Source: Verrucomicrobiota bacterium (lineage in GTDB: Bacteria; Verrucomicrobiota; Verrucomicrobiia; Chthoniobacterales; UBA10450). From it: a stretch of 60,549 bases of DNA. The notes under the pieces were generated by a model. It was not told the origin of the DNA. It made no database searches and saw only the letters and a list, made by a program, of their open reading frames with translations. The position numbers and the translations under genes are program-made. The DNA lies in contig QHNK01000027.1 in NCBI GenBank assembly GCA_003218415.1, positions 1 to 60,549 of the forward strand, given 5' to 3'. Shown here one piece after another: positions 36,078-43,871 of this stretch; position 1 is the first letter of the stretch; each line of letters starts with the position of its first letter.

Positions 36078-37340
36078 GTGAAATGGCGCAATCAGTTGCT
36101 GGCGTTTTTTTGTCTCCTCGTCTTTGCCGGACTAGGCGTTCTTTATTTTCAACACTGGGTCTTCCGGAAGCCGTTCGGAATTATTTTGTTTATCGGCGAA
36201 GGACTCGCGCCGGATCGATTGGCCCCGACGCGCGCTTACTCGGGAGGCGCAGGCACACGCCTAAGCCTGGATTCGATGCCTCGTATGGCTTTGCTGACGA
36301 ATTACTCGAAAGATTTCGCTGCTCCAGACTCGGCGGCTGCCGCCACGGCAATTGCGACCGGTACGAGGGGGCCTAACGGCGCAATCGCGATCAATGGCGA
36401 TAAAAAACCCATACCGAGCATCATTGAGTTAGCTCGCGAATATGGACGCGCCACTGGCCTCGTGACAGACACAAAATTGACCGATCCGACAAGCGCTGCT
36501 TTTTATGCGCATCCGGTCGATCCGAACGATATCGAGAAGATTGCGGCTGAGTTCGTCGATGGAGGAAAGATCGATATCGCGATGGGAGGCGGCGCGTCGC
36601 AATTTCTTCCCGCTGCAAAAGGGGGCGAGAGACAGGACAGACGCGATCTTTTGCTCGAGCTCCGCGGCAACGGTTTTGATATCGTTCGTACCCGAGCCGA
36701 GTTGGAGGCGATCCCGGCCTGGCGCCGGCCGAAGCTTTTTGGCGCTTTTAACAATGCGGAGCTCGCGTTCGCAAATCAGGTCGAAGAGCGCGGCCAGCAA
36801 CCGAATCTTTCGGACATGGTGCAGCGAGCGATCCAACTGCTGCAATATAACGCCGGCGGATACCTGCTCGTGGTTGACGCCGGCCTGATGCGGAAAGCGG
36901 CCCAGGAAAACAACGCCGAACGGACGCTCGTGCAAACGCTTGAATTAGATCGCGCAGTCGCCCTTGCGCGACGCTACGCGGGACAAAAGTCGACGATCAT
37001 TGTCTGCGGCGATGTCGCGATTGGTGGAATGAATTTGAATGGTTTCCCATTTCGACAAGATAGCGGCATTGCGTTACTTGGGCTCAATTCTGCGGGCCAG
37101 CCCTGGATTACCTGGGCGACCGGCCCGCACGGCACAAGGTCTTACGGCGCAGCGAACGTTCCGGATAACAAGCAGAATGAACCACCGGCAGAAAATCTGG
37201 AACCGGCCGCACTGTTCACAAAATCGGCGCTCCCCACCGTGGACGACGTCGTCGTGTTTGGCAGCGGCCCCGGGACTGATGTGCTTCAAGGGGTGGTCGA
37301 TAGCACGGCAGTTTTCAAGGTACTTCGCGGTGAGCTCTGA
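36078..37340 (+). CDS. Alkaline-phosphatase-fold protein with degenerate metal site
   Basis: A 420-residue protein with an N-terminal signal anchor (LLAFFCLLVFAGLGVLYF, residues 7-24). It keeps the PhoA phosphoserine motif, seen as PDSAAAATAIATG (compare DSAASATA). Other signature sites are changed. The Mg/Zn motif FIGDGMG is FIGEGLAP. The motif VEGGRIDHAGH reads VDAGLMRKAAQ, so Glu to Asp, Asp to Arg and His to Gln. TADHETGG reads CGDVAIGG, so His to Val. At least three metal ligands of the two-zinc/one-magnesium site are therefore lost. The fold and overall order (TDTKLTDPTSAAFYAH, TLELDRAVALARRYAG) are clear. It is probably a pseudo-phosphatase of the periplasmic side, or works with an altered metal site. 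Confidence 0.82.
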   Translation: MKWRNQLLAFFCLLVFAGLGVLYFQHWVFRKPFGIILFIGEGLAPDRLAPTRAYSGGAGTRLSLDSMPRMALLTNYSKDFAAPDSAAAATAIATGTRGPNGAIAINGDKKPIPSIIELAREYGRATGLVTDTKLTDPTSAAFYAHPVDPNDIEKIAAEFVDGGKIDIAMGGGASQFLPAAKGGERQDRRDLLLELRGNGFDIVRTRAELEAIPAWRRPKLFGAFNNAELAFANQVEERGQQPNLSDMVQRAIQLLQYNAGGYLLVVDAGLMRKAAQENNAERTLVQTLELDRAVALARRYAGQKSTIIVCGDVAIGGMNLNGFPFRQDSGIALLGLNSAGQPWITWATGPHGTRSYGAANVPDNKQNEPPAENLEPAALFTKSALPTVDDVVVFGSGPGTDVLQGVVDSTAVFKVLRGEL

Positions 37341-37467
37341 GAGCCAGGCTTCATCGCGCTCACAATTCTGCCCCACAGTCGGCTGGATCCTCAGACATTT
37401 CCGACGAAACAAATAACTCCAATATTGATTTTGTCGGCGAGTTAAGAGACACTTGGCGCTCAAACCA

Positions 37468-39399
37468 ATGCAGCTCCTCAGCGCATTTTCACGACCGCAG
37501 ACCGTCCCCGCCGTGCCTAAAGCCGCGCCGAAAAAGACGCTTTGGATTCTCAATAGTTGGCGCGACCTGATTCTGTACGTCGGCACACCGCTTTTTCTGG
37601 TGCCGATGTTTTTGCTGGCGCAGGCGCGCTGGAGCGCACAAGACATTTACATTTTCGTGGCTGCGTTTGGCGCCATGGGCCACCATCTGCCGGGAATGAT
37701 CCGCGCGTACGGCGATCGCGCGCTGTTCAGACGTTTTCGCTGGCGCTTTATTTTTGCGCCGATTTTTCTGCTCTCGATTTGCGTCGCTTTTTACTGGTGG
37801 GACCTCAAGGGGATCGTTCTGATCGTTTTCTTCTGGGGTGTCTGGCATGGGATGATGCAGACCTACGGTTTCTGTCGAATCTACGACGCGAAGACGGGCT
37901 CCTTCGCCGCGCTGACGCGCCGGCTCGACTTTGCGACCTGTGCCATCTGGTTTGCGACGGCGGTGCTGCTTTCGCCGCAACGCATGGCCGACACGCTCGA
38001 AACGTATTACGCCAGTGGCGGATCATTCATTCAGCCCGGGCTCCTGCACAACGCGCAGCAAGTCGTCCTGGCCATCGCCATTGCAGTAGCCGTTTTGTTC
38101 CTGTTCAATTTTTCCCGGATGTGGGCGGAAGGGAAACGTCCCAATCCGGTGAAGCTGGCGCTGTTGGCCACGACCATCGCTTTCTGGTGGTATTGCAATA
38201 ACGGCGTCACCAACATTCTGGCCGGCATCGCTCTGTTCGAAGTCTATCACGATGTGCAGTACCTCTCGCTGGTCTGGATTTACAATCGCAGCCGTGTGGA
38301 AAAGGACAGTTCCATCGGCGGTTTTATGCGCTTTGTTTTTCGAAGAAGCGGTTCGCTGATCGGTCTCTACGTCGGGCTGGTTTTTGCCTACGGTTCCCTT
38401 GGCTATTTCAATACCCGTCTCGAAGTCGAGACGATAAAGCGTGTGCTCACCGGCGTAGTGGCGGCGTCGGGTCTTCTTCATTTTTATTACGACGGATTCA
38501 TCTGGAAAGTGCGCGATCGCTCCATGCGCGAGCATCTCGGTTTGGCCGGAGGAACCGCAACTGCGACATCACGCGAATTTCTGCCTAGCTGGGTGCTGCA
38601 TGGATTAAAATGGGTAGCGGTATTTGTGATTCCACTCGGTGCGCTCTGGATCGGGCAAACGTGGAGCAAAACGCCGGAAGTGGAACGAGAAGCATGGATC
38701 GCGTCGGACTTACCCAACAGCGCTCGTGCTCATTGGAAGTACGCCTTTAGTTTGCACAACGCGGATCGTCTCGATGACGCAGCAGAGCAATACCGCATTG
38801 CGCTCCATCTCGATCCGAATCAGAAGGAACCGCATTTCGGCCTCGGCCAGGTTCTCGTTGCGCAATCGCAATTGAGTGAAGGACGCGCCGAATTGGAGGA
38901 AGCTTTACGCGGTGACCCGCGCAACGGCGAAGTTCATTCCGAATATGGATGCGTTCTGGAACGGCTCGGCCAGAAAGACGAAGCCAGCAGCGAGCACGCA
39001 ACTGCCACGCGGCTCGCGCCGAAATCCGGGCGGGTTCATTACGAATACGCGATGTTCCTTTTCCGGGACGGCAAGATGGATCAAGCCATCCCGGAATTTC
39101 AGGCTGCGCTCAAACACAACCCGAACCACCCTGAAGCGCATTATCATCTCGGCAGAGCACTCTTTGTGAAAGGCGACTTTGAAGGCGCGAAAGTGCATTA
39201 TCTGGAGACCGCGCGCCTCGATCCCAAGGCGCCGGTGCACAACGGCCTGGGCGCTGTTTATTTCCGATTGGGGCAAACTTCGGAAGCGATTGCCCAGTTT
39301 AAGGAAGCGCTGCGTTTACATCCTGATGACGCAGAAGCCGCGGAAAACCTTCGCTTCGCGCTGGCCACGGGCACACCCAGCGATTCCGCGCCGCGCTGA
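37468..39399 (+). CDS. Polytopic membrane protein with His motifs and C-terminal TPRs
   Basis: About 643 residues (ATG 37468; a TTG at 37453 would add five). The N-terminal two thirds have about eight hydrophobic helices, with conserved-looking histidine/aromatic motifs near helix ends: GAMGHHLPGMIRAYGDR (about 70-86), GVWHGMMQTYGFCRIYD, EVYHDVQYLSLVWIYNRSR, and LLHFYYDGFIWKVRD. The last motif is one I associate with uncharacterised membrane proteins of planctomycetes and Verrucomicrobia. After about residue 410 come six TPR units (YAFSLHNADRLDDAAEQYRI, FGLGQVLVAQSQLSEGRAEL and others). The paired H...H...H pattern recalls metal-binding membrane enzymes, but I cannot assign activity. A role in membrane sugar or lipid modification is guesswork from the neighbouring GT-like genes. 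Confidence 0.8.
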   Translation: MQLLSAFSRPQTVPAVPKAAPKKTLWILNSWRDLILYVGTPLFLVPMFLLAQARWSAQDIYIFVAAFGAMGHHLPGMIRAYGDRALFRRFRWRFIFAPIFLLSICVAFYWWDLKGIVLIVFFWGVWHGMMQTYGFCRIYDAKTGSFAALTRRLDFATCAIWFATAVLLSPQRMADTLETYYASGGSFIQPGLLHNAQQVVLAIAIAVAVLFLFNFSRMWAEGKRPNPVKLALLATTIAFWWYCNNGVTNILAGIALFEVYHDVQYLSLVWIYNRSRVEKDSSIGGFMRFVFRRSGSLIGLYVGLVFAYGSLGYFNTRLEVETIKRVLTGVVAASGLLHFYYDGFIWKVRDRSMREHLGLAGGTATATSREFLPSWVLHGLKWVAVFVIPLGALWIGQTWSKTPEVEREAWIASDLPNSARAHWKYAFSLHNADRLDDAAEQYRIALHLDPNQKEPHFGLGQVLVAQSQLSEGRAELEEALRGDPRNGEVHSEYGCVLERLGQKDEASSEHATATRLAPKSGRVHYEYAMFLFRDGKMDQAIPEFQAALKHNPNHPEAHYHLGRALFVKGDFEGAKVHYLETARLDPKAPVHNGLGAVYFRLGQTSEAIAQFKEALRLHPDDAEAAENLRFALATGTPSDSAPR

Positions 39400-39491
39400 A
39401 ACCGATCATCGCCTGCTTGTCACGTCGAACCGCGAAATGACAACAAAGCGATCCTTCCGCCCGCGGCCTTGCTCCGGCCGCAATGAGTCAA

Positions 39492-39788
39492 TTAGTGGCC
39501 TATCACGCGAACAGACGGGTCCTGCCGCAATATGTCCGCCGCTGTACCGCGGCCTGTCTGGTTGATCTGACGCCGATCCCATTCGGATAACGCACTAAAG
39601 CTTGGCGTCCCGATTGGGCTGATCTTGATTTTCTGCGGAATCCGGGAACCCAATACCCAAACGTACGCATAGCGCTCGCCCTGCGGTGGCACCTGCTCAT
39701 GCCGCTGCGGGCCCGCGAATGCAGCGCTTGCGACAACGGACGCTATCACCAAAACGACCGTTGACTTTATCATGCCTGATATTTTCAT
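39492..39788 (-). CDS. Small secreted protein resembling a lone TonB plug segment
   Basis: A 98-residue protein with a signal peptide (MIKSTVVLVIASVVASAAFA; Met1 or Met6) preceded by a good GAGAGAGG ribosome-binding site (about 39799-39806 on this strand). The mature part YAYVWVLGSRIPQKIKI, then INQTGRGTAADILRQDPSV, parallels the start of the TonB receptor plug encoded at 43872-47030: VIVTGSLIPT, then INKSGAGTTTEQLLQRQPVI. Shared positions are V-x-V-x-G-S-x-I-P, F-S, R-x-x-I-N-x-x-G-x-G-T, and L-x-Q-x-P-V. So it looks like the N-terminal half of a plug domain without barrel. It ends normally (RVIGH-stop), not by a visible frameshift. The flanking gap 39400-39491 holds only a short GC-rich palindrome. 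Confidence 0.7.
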   Translation of the reverse strand: MKISGMIKSTVVLVIASVVASAAFAGPQRHEQVPPQGERYAYVWVLGSRIPQKIKISPIGTPSFSALSEWDRRQINQTGRGTAADILRQDPSVRVIGH

Positions 39789-40061
39789 AATTTTGAGAAC
39801 CTCTCTCTAAGTATTCATCCCATTTAACCCTGAGGACAAGGGCAAGTTTCGGACAGGATTCATCTTGCCCGCAAATCACCAGCCTTCGCCTGCTAAGGCG
39901 CGGCAGGCCCGAATTAGCGGGAAAAAAACGCAGCTTCAATTCTTTGATTCCATTTGCGTGATTTGCGTGATTCTCGGGTCAGTCTCAAAGGGCTGAAGTA
40001 ATACGAAAAATTTGACGATTTTCCTCATGCGCTGAAGTTTCTCGCCTCGTTTCCTTCTTGT

Positions 40062-40742
40062 ATGAAACGCTATCTCGCTTTCATCATTGTTGGTGTGGTC
40101 GCATTGACCGCGCTCGCTGGCAGCCCGCTGCTCTGTCAAACACTACAGCCGCATCGCCTGAATATCTCCGCGGATCAAACGACCTCTGCAAGGGACCCGG
40201 CGAAATCCGTTCATATTCGTGGCAACCCGGACGCTCCGGTTACACTGGAGGAATTCGGTGATTTCGAATGCCCGTCCTGCAAGAACGTCGCCACGTTTCT
40301 CGATAAGGCGATCAAAGAGTATCATCCGCATGTGCGGTTAATCTTTCGCAGTTTTCCGCTCGCCATGCACCAGGACGCCCGCGATGCCGCCCTCGCTGCC
40401 GAAGCAGCAGGTCTGCAAGGCCGCTACTGGGAAATGCACGACATGTTGTTCCGGGAACAGGCCGTTTGGAGCAGCGCTACCGACCCGGGACTGCTGTTTG
40501 ATACCTACGCGGAAACGCTCGGACTCGATCTCAACCAGTTTAGAAAAGACGTGAAGAGCGACAAAGTCCGGGAGCGTCTCGAGTCCGATCAAGCCCGCGC
40601 CAAGTCGCTGGGAGTCAAAGTCGTACCAACACTCTTTATCGATAAACGTGTAGTGGAAAAGAAGGATGGCACCCCTGATGGAGTGCACAGACTGATCGAT
40701 GAAGCAGTGAAAGCAAAAACTTCGGCATCGGAGAAAAAGTGA
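40062..40742 (+). CDS. DsbA-family thiol oxidoreductase (periplasmic)
   Basis: A 226-residue secreted thioredoxin-fold protein with a signal peptide (MKRYLAFIIVGVVALTALAG). It has the GNPDAPVTLEEFGDFECPSC core with active-site Cys70 and Cys73 (CPSC), the inserted helical domain (MHQDARDAALAAEAAGLQGR, YWEMHDMLF), and the cis-Pro loop VKVVPTLFID. It is the DSBA-like/BdbD type that commonly donates or isomerises disulphides in exported proteins. It is preceded by a 273-base gap (39789-40061) holding the promoters of this gene and of the divergent small protein, with a short GC-rich palindrome at about 39894-39910. The TMTC-like gene is downstream, after the glycosyltransferase remnant. Confidence 0.9.
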   Translation: MKRYLAFIIVGVVALTALAGSPLLCQTLQPHRLNISADQTTSARDPAKSVHIRGNPDAPVTLEEFGDFECPSCKNVATFLDKAIKEYHPHVRLIFRSFPLAMHQDARDAALAAEAAGLQGRYWEMHDMLFREQAVWSSATDPGLLFDTYAETLGLDLNQFRKDVKSDKVRERLESDQARAKSLGVKVVPTLFIDKRVVEKKDGTPDGVHRLIDEAVKAKTSASEKK

Positions 40743-40769
40743 CCGCGTAGCGATTTCGAGCGATTCTCT

Positions 40770-41177
40770 AGACCATCGCGGCGATCGTTTCGTTAGTGGC
40801 GATTCTCGGTCCTGAACCGGAAATTTACTTTTATGCGCATCAGTATTCCGCCACTAGCTACATTTGCACCTTATGAACTTATGGAGCCTCAGAGGTTTGC
40901 TGGGCGAATGCAGCGCGAAATAATGCGGGAAGTAGAGGCCGCGCGGCCAAAATATCTAGTCGTTGTCGCGGTTGCGACGTCCTGGTTAAGGTGGCCGAAT
41001 TCTGAGACCGAAATCTTCGCATGGATTGACAGATACACGGCGGAGAAGTTCCGATTGGATGGGCTTGTCAATGTCGTATCGCGGGAACGCACCGACTATT
41101 ATCTTCCACTATCCGTCGACCCGAGATCAATCCAACTTTCACCATTCTATGTTCTGGTTTTCGAGCCAAAAACGTAG
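40770..41177 (+). pseudogene. 3' remnant of a membrane glycosyltransferase (frameshifted)
   Basis: The frame from GTG 40796 encodes a stretch with PEPEIYFYAHQYSATSYICT and stops at 40874-40876. The frame from ATG 40833 continues the same protein with YELMEPQRFAGRMQREIMRE, AARPKYLVVVAVATSWL and IFAWIDRYTAEKF, to a stop at 41177. Together they look like the C-terminal domain of a glycosyltransferase of the Pmt/ArnT-like type (PMT_2/GT39 superfamily), with a one-base indel near 40860-40880 and an in-frame stop near 40768. No membrane N-terminal part is present; the dsbA-like gene lies directly before it. It is a degraded remnant and not an intact 114-residue gene. Confidence 0.65.
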
Positions 41178-41198
41178 TTACAGGTTTTTTGCGAGTTA

Positions 41199-43388
41199 AT
41201 GGCTGCGCAAAGCTCGCCACAGGCTAAGTCACCCGCGCACCGCCAGGCTTTGGGGGTTTGTGTTTTCCTGGTCGCCATTACGTGGCTGGTGTTTGGCCAA
41301 ACTGTCCGCTACGACTTCGTCAACTTCGATGACGATACCTACGTTTATGCGAATCCGAGCATCACCAGTGGATTGACGGTTCATGGCGTCATCCGCGCAT
41401 TTAGCGGGAAGCACTCCGACAACTGGCATCCGCTGACGACCATATCGCACATGCTGGACTGCCATTTGTGGGGGCTCCGCGCCGGCGGCCATCACTTTAC
41501 AAATATTGTCCTCCACACGATCGCAGTCGTCTTGTTGTTTCTCGTATTGCAGCAGATGACCGGCGCAATCTGGCAGAGCGCATTCGTCGCCGCACTTTTT
41601 GCGATCCATCCGCTTCGGGTCGAATCAGTCGCCTGGATTTCCGAGCGTAAGGATGTGTTGAGCGCCGTTTTCTTCATGCTCACTCTCGGCGCCTACGTCC
41701 GCTATGCCAGGTCTCCCTCGATTGGCCGATACTTGACGATGTCTGTTCTGTTCGCGCTCGGTCTCATGTCCAAGCCGATGCTGGTGACCGTGCCTTTCGT
41801 TCTATTACTGCTCGATTATTGGCCGCTAAGGCGTTTCGCCGGGCATTCATCAGCGCAGCGACTGATTTTAGAAAAGATTCCACTGTTTGCGCTCTCCGCT
41901 GCTGCGGGGGTGGCAACGCTTTGGGCACAGCAATCAAGTGTGGTGCCCGTCCAGCGATTGCCTCTCGTTCCGCGAATCGGCAATGGGCTCGTCTCGTGCG
42001 TGATTTACATGAAGCAAATGATTTGGCCTGCGCGGCTGGCAGCTTTTTATATCCATCCGGAAGGCAAGCTGCCCGGCTGGGAAATCGGGCTGGCCGTTCT
42101 CCTTCTCGTCGGGATTAGCGCAGGGGCGATTGCGCTGCGGCACAAACGTCCTTACTTAGTTACAGGTTGGTTTTGGTATCTGGCGATGCTCCTGCCTGTG
42201 ATCGGATTGATGCAAGTTGGCTCACAGGCGCACGCCGACCGATACACTTACCTCTCGCAGATCGGTCTCTACTTGTTGCTGGCGTGGGGGATTACCGATG
42301 CCTTGGCTTCCAGGCTTCAGCGTAGAATTGTAGCAGTGATGGCTTCCGTCGCCGTTATCGCATTGGCTTGGCGCGCGTACATCCAAGCTTCCTACTGGCG
42401 TAACGGTGAGTCGCTCTGGAGGCACGCTCTCGCCGTGACCTCGGGGAATTTTGTCGCGCACAATGGGCTCGGGCATTTCCTGCTCAGCCACGGCCGCTTG
42501 GACGAAGCAATCGAGCAGTTGCAGCTAGCCCTGAATATCGATCCCAACTTTCCTCCGGCACAAAAGAATCTGAGCGCAGCTTTGACGGAAAAAGGACGCA
42601 CTGATGAAGCGATTGCCCATTTGCAAACACTTCTTAAAAAATATCCGAAGGACGCCCAGGTGCATTACAACTTGGGAAACGCGTTGCTGAAAAAAGGCGA
42701 TTCGCAGAGCGCCATCGCGGCTTACGAAAAGGCATTATCGATCCAGGTTCGTTATCTCGCTGCACACTACAACCTGGGAATCGCCCTCGATCAGAATGGC
42801 CGAATAGACGAGGCCATCGCTCACTATCAAGAAGCAGTACAAGAGCGGCCGAACTATCCAGAGGCATATTACCTGTTGGGAAATGATTTGTTGCGAAAAG
42901 CTCGTATTGACGATGCCATCGCGGCCTACGAACAAGCGCTGAAAAGCCGCCCCACGTATCCAGAGGTTGAAAACAACATCGGTCTGGCGCTTCTGCAAAA
43001 AGGCCGCCCGAGCGAAGCGATTGCGCACTGGCAAAACGCGCTCGCCATCAAGTCGGATTCGGTTGATTCCTTGAATAATCTGGGCTGGACCCTGGCGACT
43101 TTTCCCGAGGCTTGGATTCGAAACGGGACCCAAGCGTTGACATTGGCTCAACGAGCGAATGAATTATCCGGTAATAAAAACCCGGCGGTCTTGCGGACTT
43201 TGGCCGCTGCTTATGCCGAGAACGGCCGATTTACCGAAGCCAGGGTAATAGCTGAAAGAGGACTTCAATTAGCTAACGCACAGGACAACCCGGGCTTGGC
43301 CAATATTTTTGAAGGCGATATTGCTCTGTATCGATCAAACACGCCCGTTCGCACAGCGACGCAGCCAGGTCGTACCCGCTCTCCCTAA
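41199..43388 (+). CDS. TMTC-like membrane glycosyltransferase with TPR array
   Basis: A 729-residue protein similar in plan to eukaryotic TMTC O-mannosyltransferases. The N-terminal about 400 residues have about ten hydrophobic helices. The first periplasmic loop has VNFDDDTYVYANPSI (the Asp pair expected for GT-C catalysis) and then NWHPLTTISHMLDCHLWG. The loop FAIHPLRVESVAWISERKDVL is the most conserved TMTC-family segment. From about residue 410 to 700 there are about eight TPR units (HNGLGHFLLSHGRLDEAIEQ, HYNLGNALLKKGDSQSAIAA, NNIGLALLQKGRPSEAIAHW), followed by an Arg/Thr-rich tail. It should transfer a sugar from a polyprenyl-phosphate donor to periplasmic or secreted proteins, with the TPRs probably recruiting the acceptor; this is inferred from the family. 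Confidence 0.85.
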   Translation: MAAQSSPQAKSPAHRQALGVCVFLVAITWLVFGQTVRYDFVNFDDDTYVYANPSITSGLTVHGVIRAFSGKHSDNWHPLTTISHMLDCHLWGLRAGGHHFTNIVLHTIAVVLLFLVLQQMTGAIWQSAFVAALFAIHPLRVESVAWISERKDVLSAVFFMLTLGAYVRYARSPSIGRYLTMSVLFALGLMSKPMLVTVPFVLLLLDYWPLRRFAGHSSAQRLILEKIPLFALSAAAGVATLWAQQSSVVPVQRLPLVPRIGNGLVSCVIYMKQMIWPARLAAFYIHPEGKLPGWEIGLAVLLLVGISAGAIALRHKRPYLVTGWFWYLAMLLPVIGLMQVGSQAHADRYTYLSQIGLYLLLAWGITDALASRLQRRIVAVMASVAVIALAWRAYIQASYWRNGESLWRHALAVTSGNFVAHNGLGHFLLSHGRLDEAIEQLQLALNIDPNFPPAQKNLSAALTEKGRTDEAIAHLQTLLKKYPKDAQVHYNLGNALLKKGDSQSAIAAYEKALSIQVRYLAAHYNLGIALDQNGRIDEAIAHYQEAVQERPNYPEAYYLLGNDLLRKARIDDAIAAYEQALKSRPTYPEVENNIGLALLQKGRPSEAIAHWQNALAIKSDSVDSLNNLGWTLATFPEAWIRNGTQALTLAQRANELSGNKNPAVLRTLAAAYAENGRFTEARVIAERGLQLANAQDNPGLANIFEGDIALYRSNTPVRTATQPGRTRSP

Positions 43389-43639
43389 TCTCGCGGCCTG
43401 TTTTGCATGTCTAGGAGGCTGATGGGTAAACAGCCCGCCGCGCTTCGGCACAGCAGGGCGCTATCGCTGTCTGAAAAGCTGCTGCGGCCGTATGCAGCTG
43501 CTTTAGTCACCGGCCCTGCGGGCCGGGTCAGACAAACAGCGAACCGACGGCTCACGGGGCCGTGGCTACAATCCGCAACCGCGGAACTCAATCTGCGTAA
43601 CTGCCCGGGATTCGGGGCCGTCTACCATTCCATCTTCGT

Positions 43640-43766
43640 CGTCATCCCCGAGTCGCGCCGATGACGAGGGACCTCACAGATGCGCACGCGATCACGCAAA
43701 TCACACATAGCGCAACTTGAAGACCAATGTGTCTTTGCAAGGTCCCTCGCTCCGCTCGGGATGACA
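43640..43766. repeat. 125-bp dispersed repeat, copy A, within gene-poor stretch
   Basis: The 43389-43871 interval has no gene. It contains GTCATCCCCGAG (43640-43651) facing CTCGGGATGAC (43756-43766), with inner GACGAGGGACC (43663-43673) facing GGTCCCTCGC (43741-43750). Conserved middle words are TGCGCA and CACGCAAATCAC. The same order of words forms copy B (52529-52652) between pheS and pheT. The 43427-43590 part contains other short GC-rich palindromes such as CCGGCCCTGCGGGCCGG (43510-43526) that I cannot name. Confidence 0.8.
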
Positions 43767-43816
43767 CGTTGGGAATGCCACGACTGTCGCCTTCCGTTGA
43801 ACGCCCGGCGTACAGC

Positions 43817-43850
43817 AAAAGAGGCAGCCCCGATTCGGGACTGCCTCTTT
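43817..43850 (-). terminator. Rho-independent terminator of the TonB receptor gene
   Basis: Read on the minus strand: AAAGAGGCAG-TCCCG-AATC-GGGG-CTGCCTCTTTT, a stem of about 12 pairs closed by a short loop and ending in a T-run. It lies 21-55 bases downstream of the receptor stop. The A-run on its other side also makes it work from the plus strand, but no plus-strand gene ends nearby. Confidence 0.85.
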
Positions 43851-43871
43851 GTAAACTGCGCTCTGCGATAC

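Noticed and set aside
40833-41177. Intact 114-residue gene
   Set aside because: The preceding frame carries the adjoining part of the same domain, so it is the 3' end of a frameshifted glycosyltransferase.
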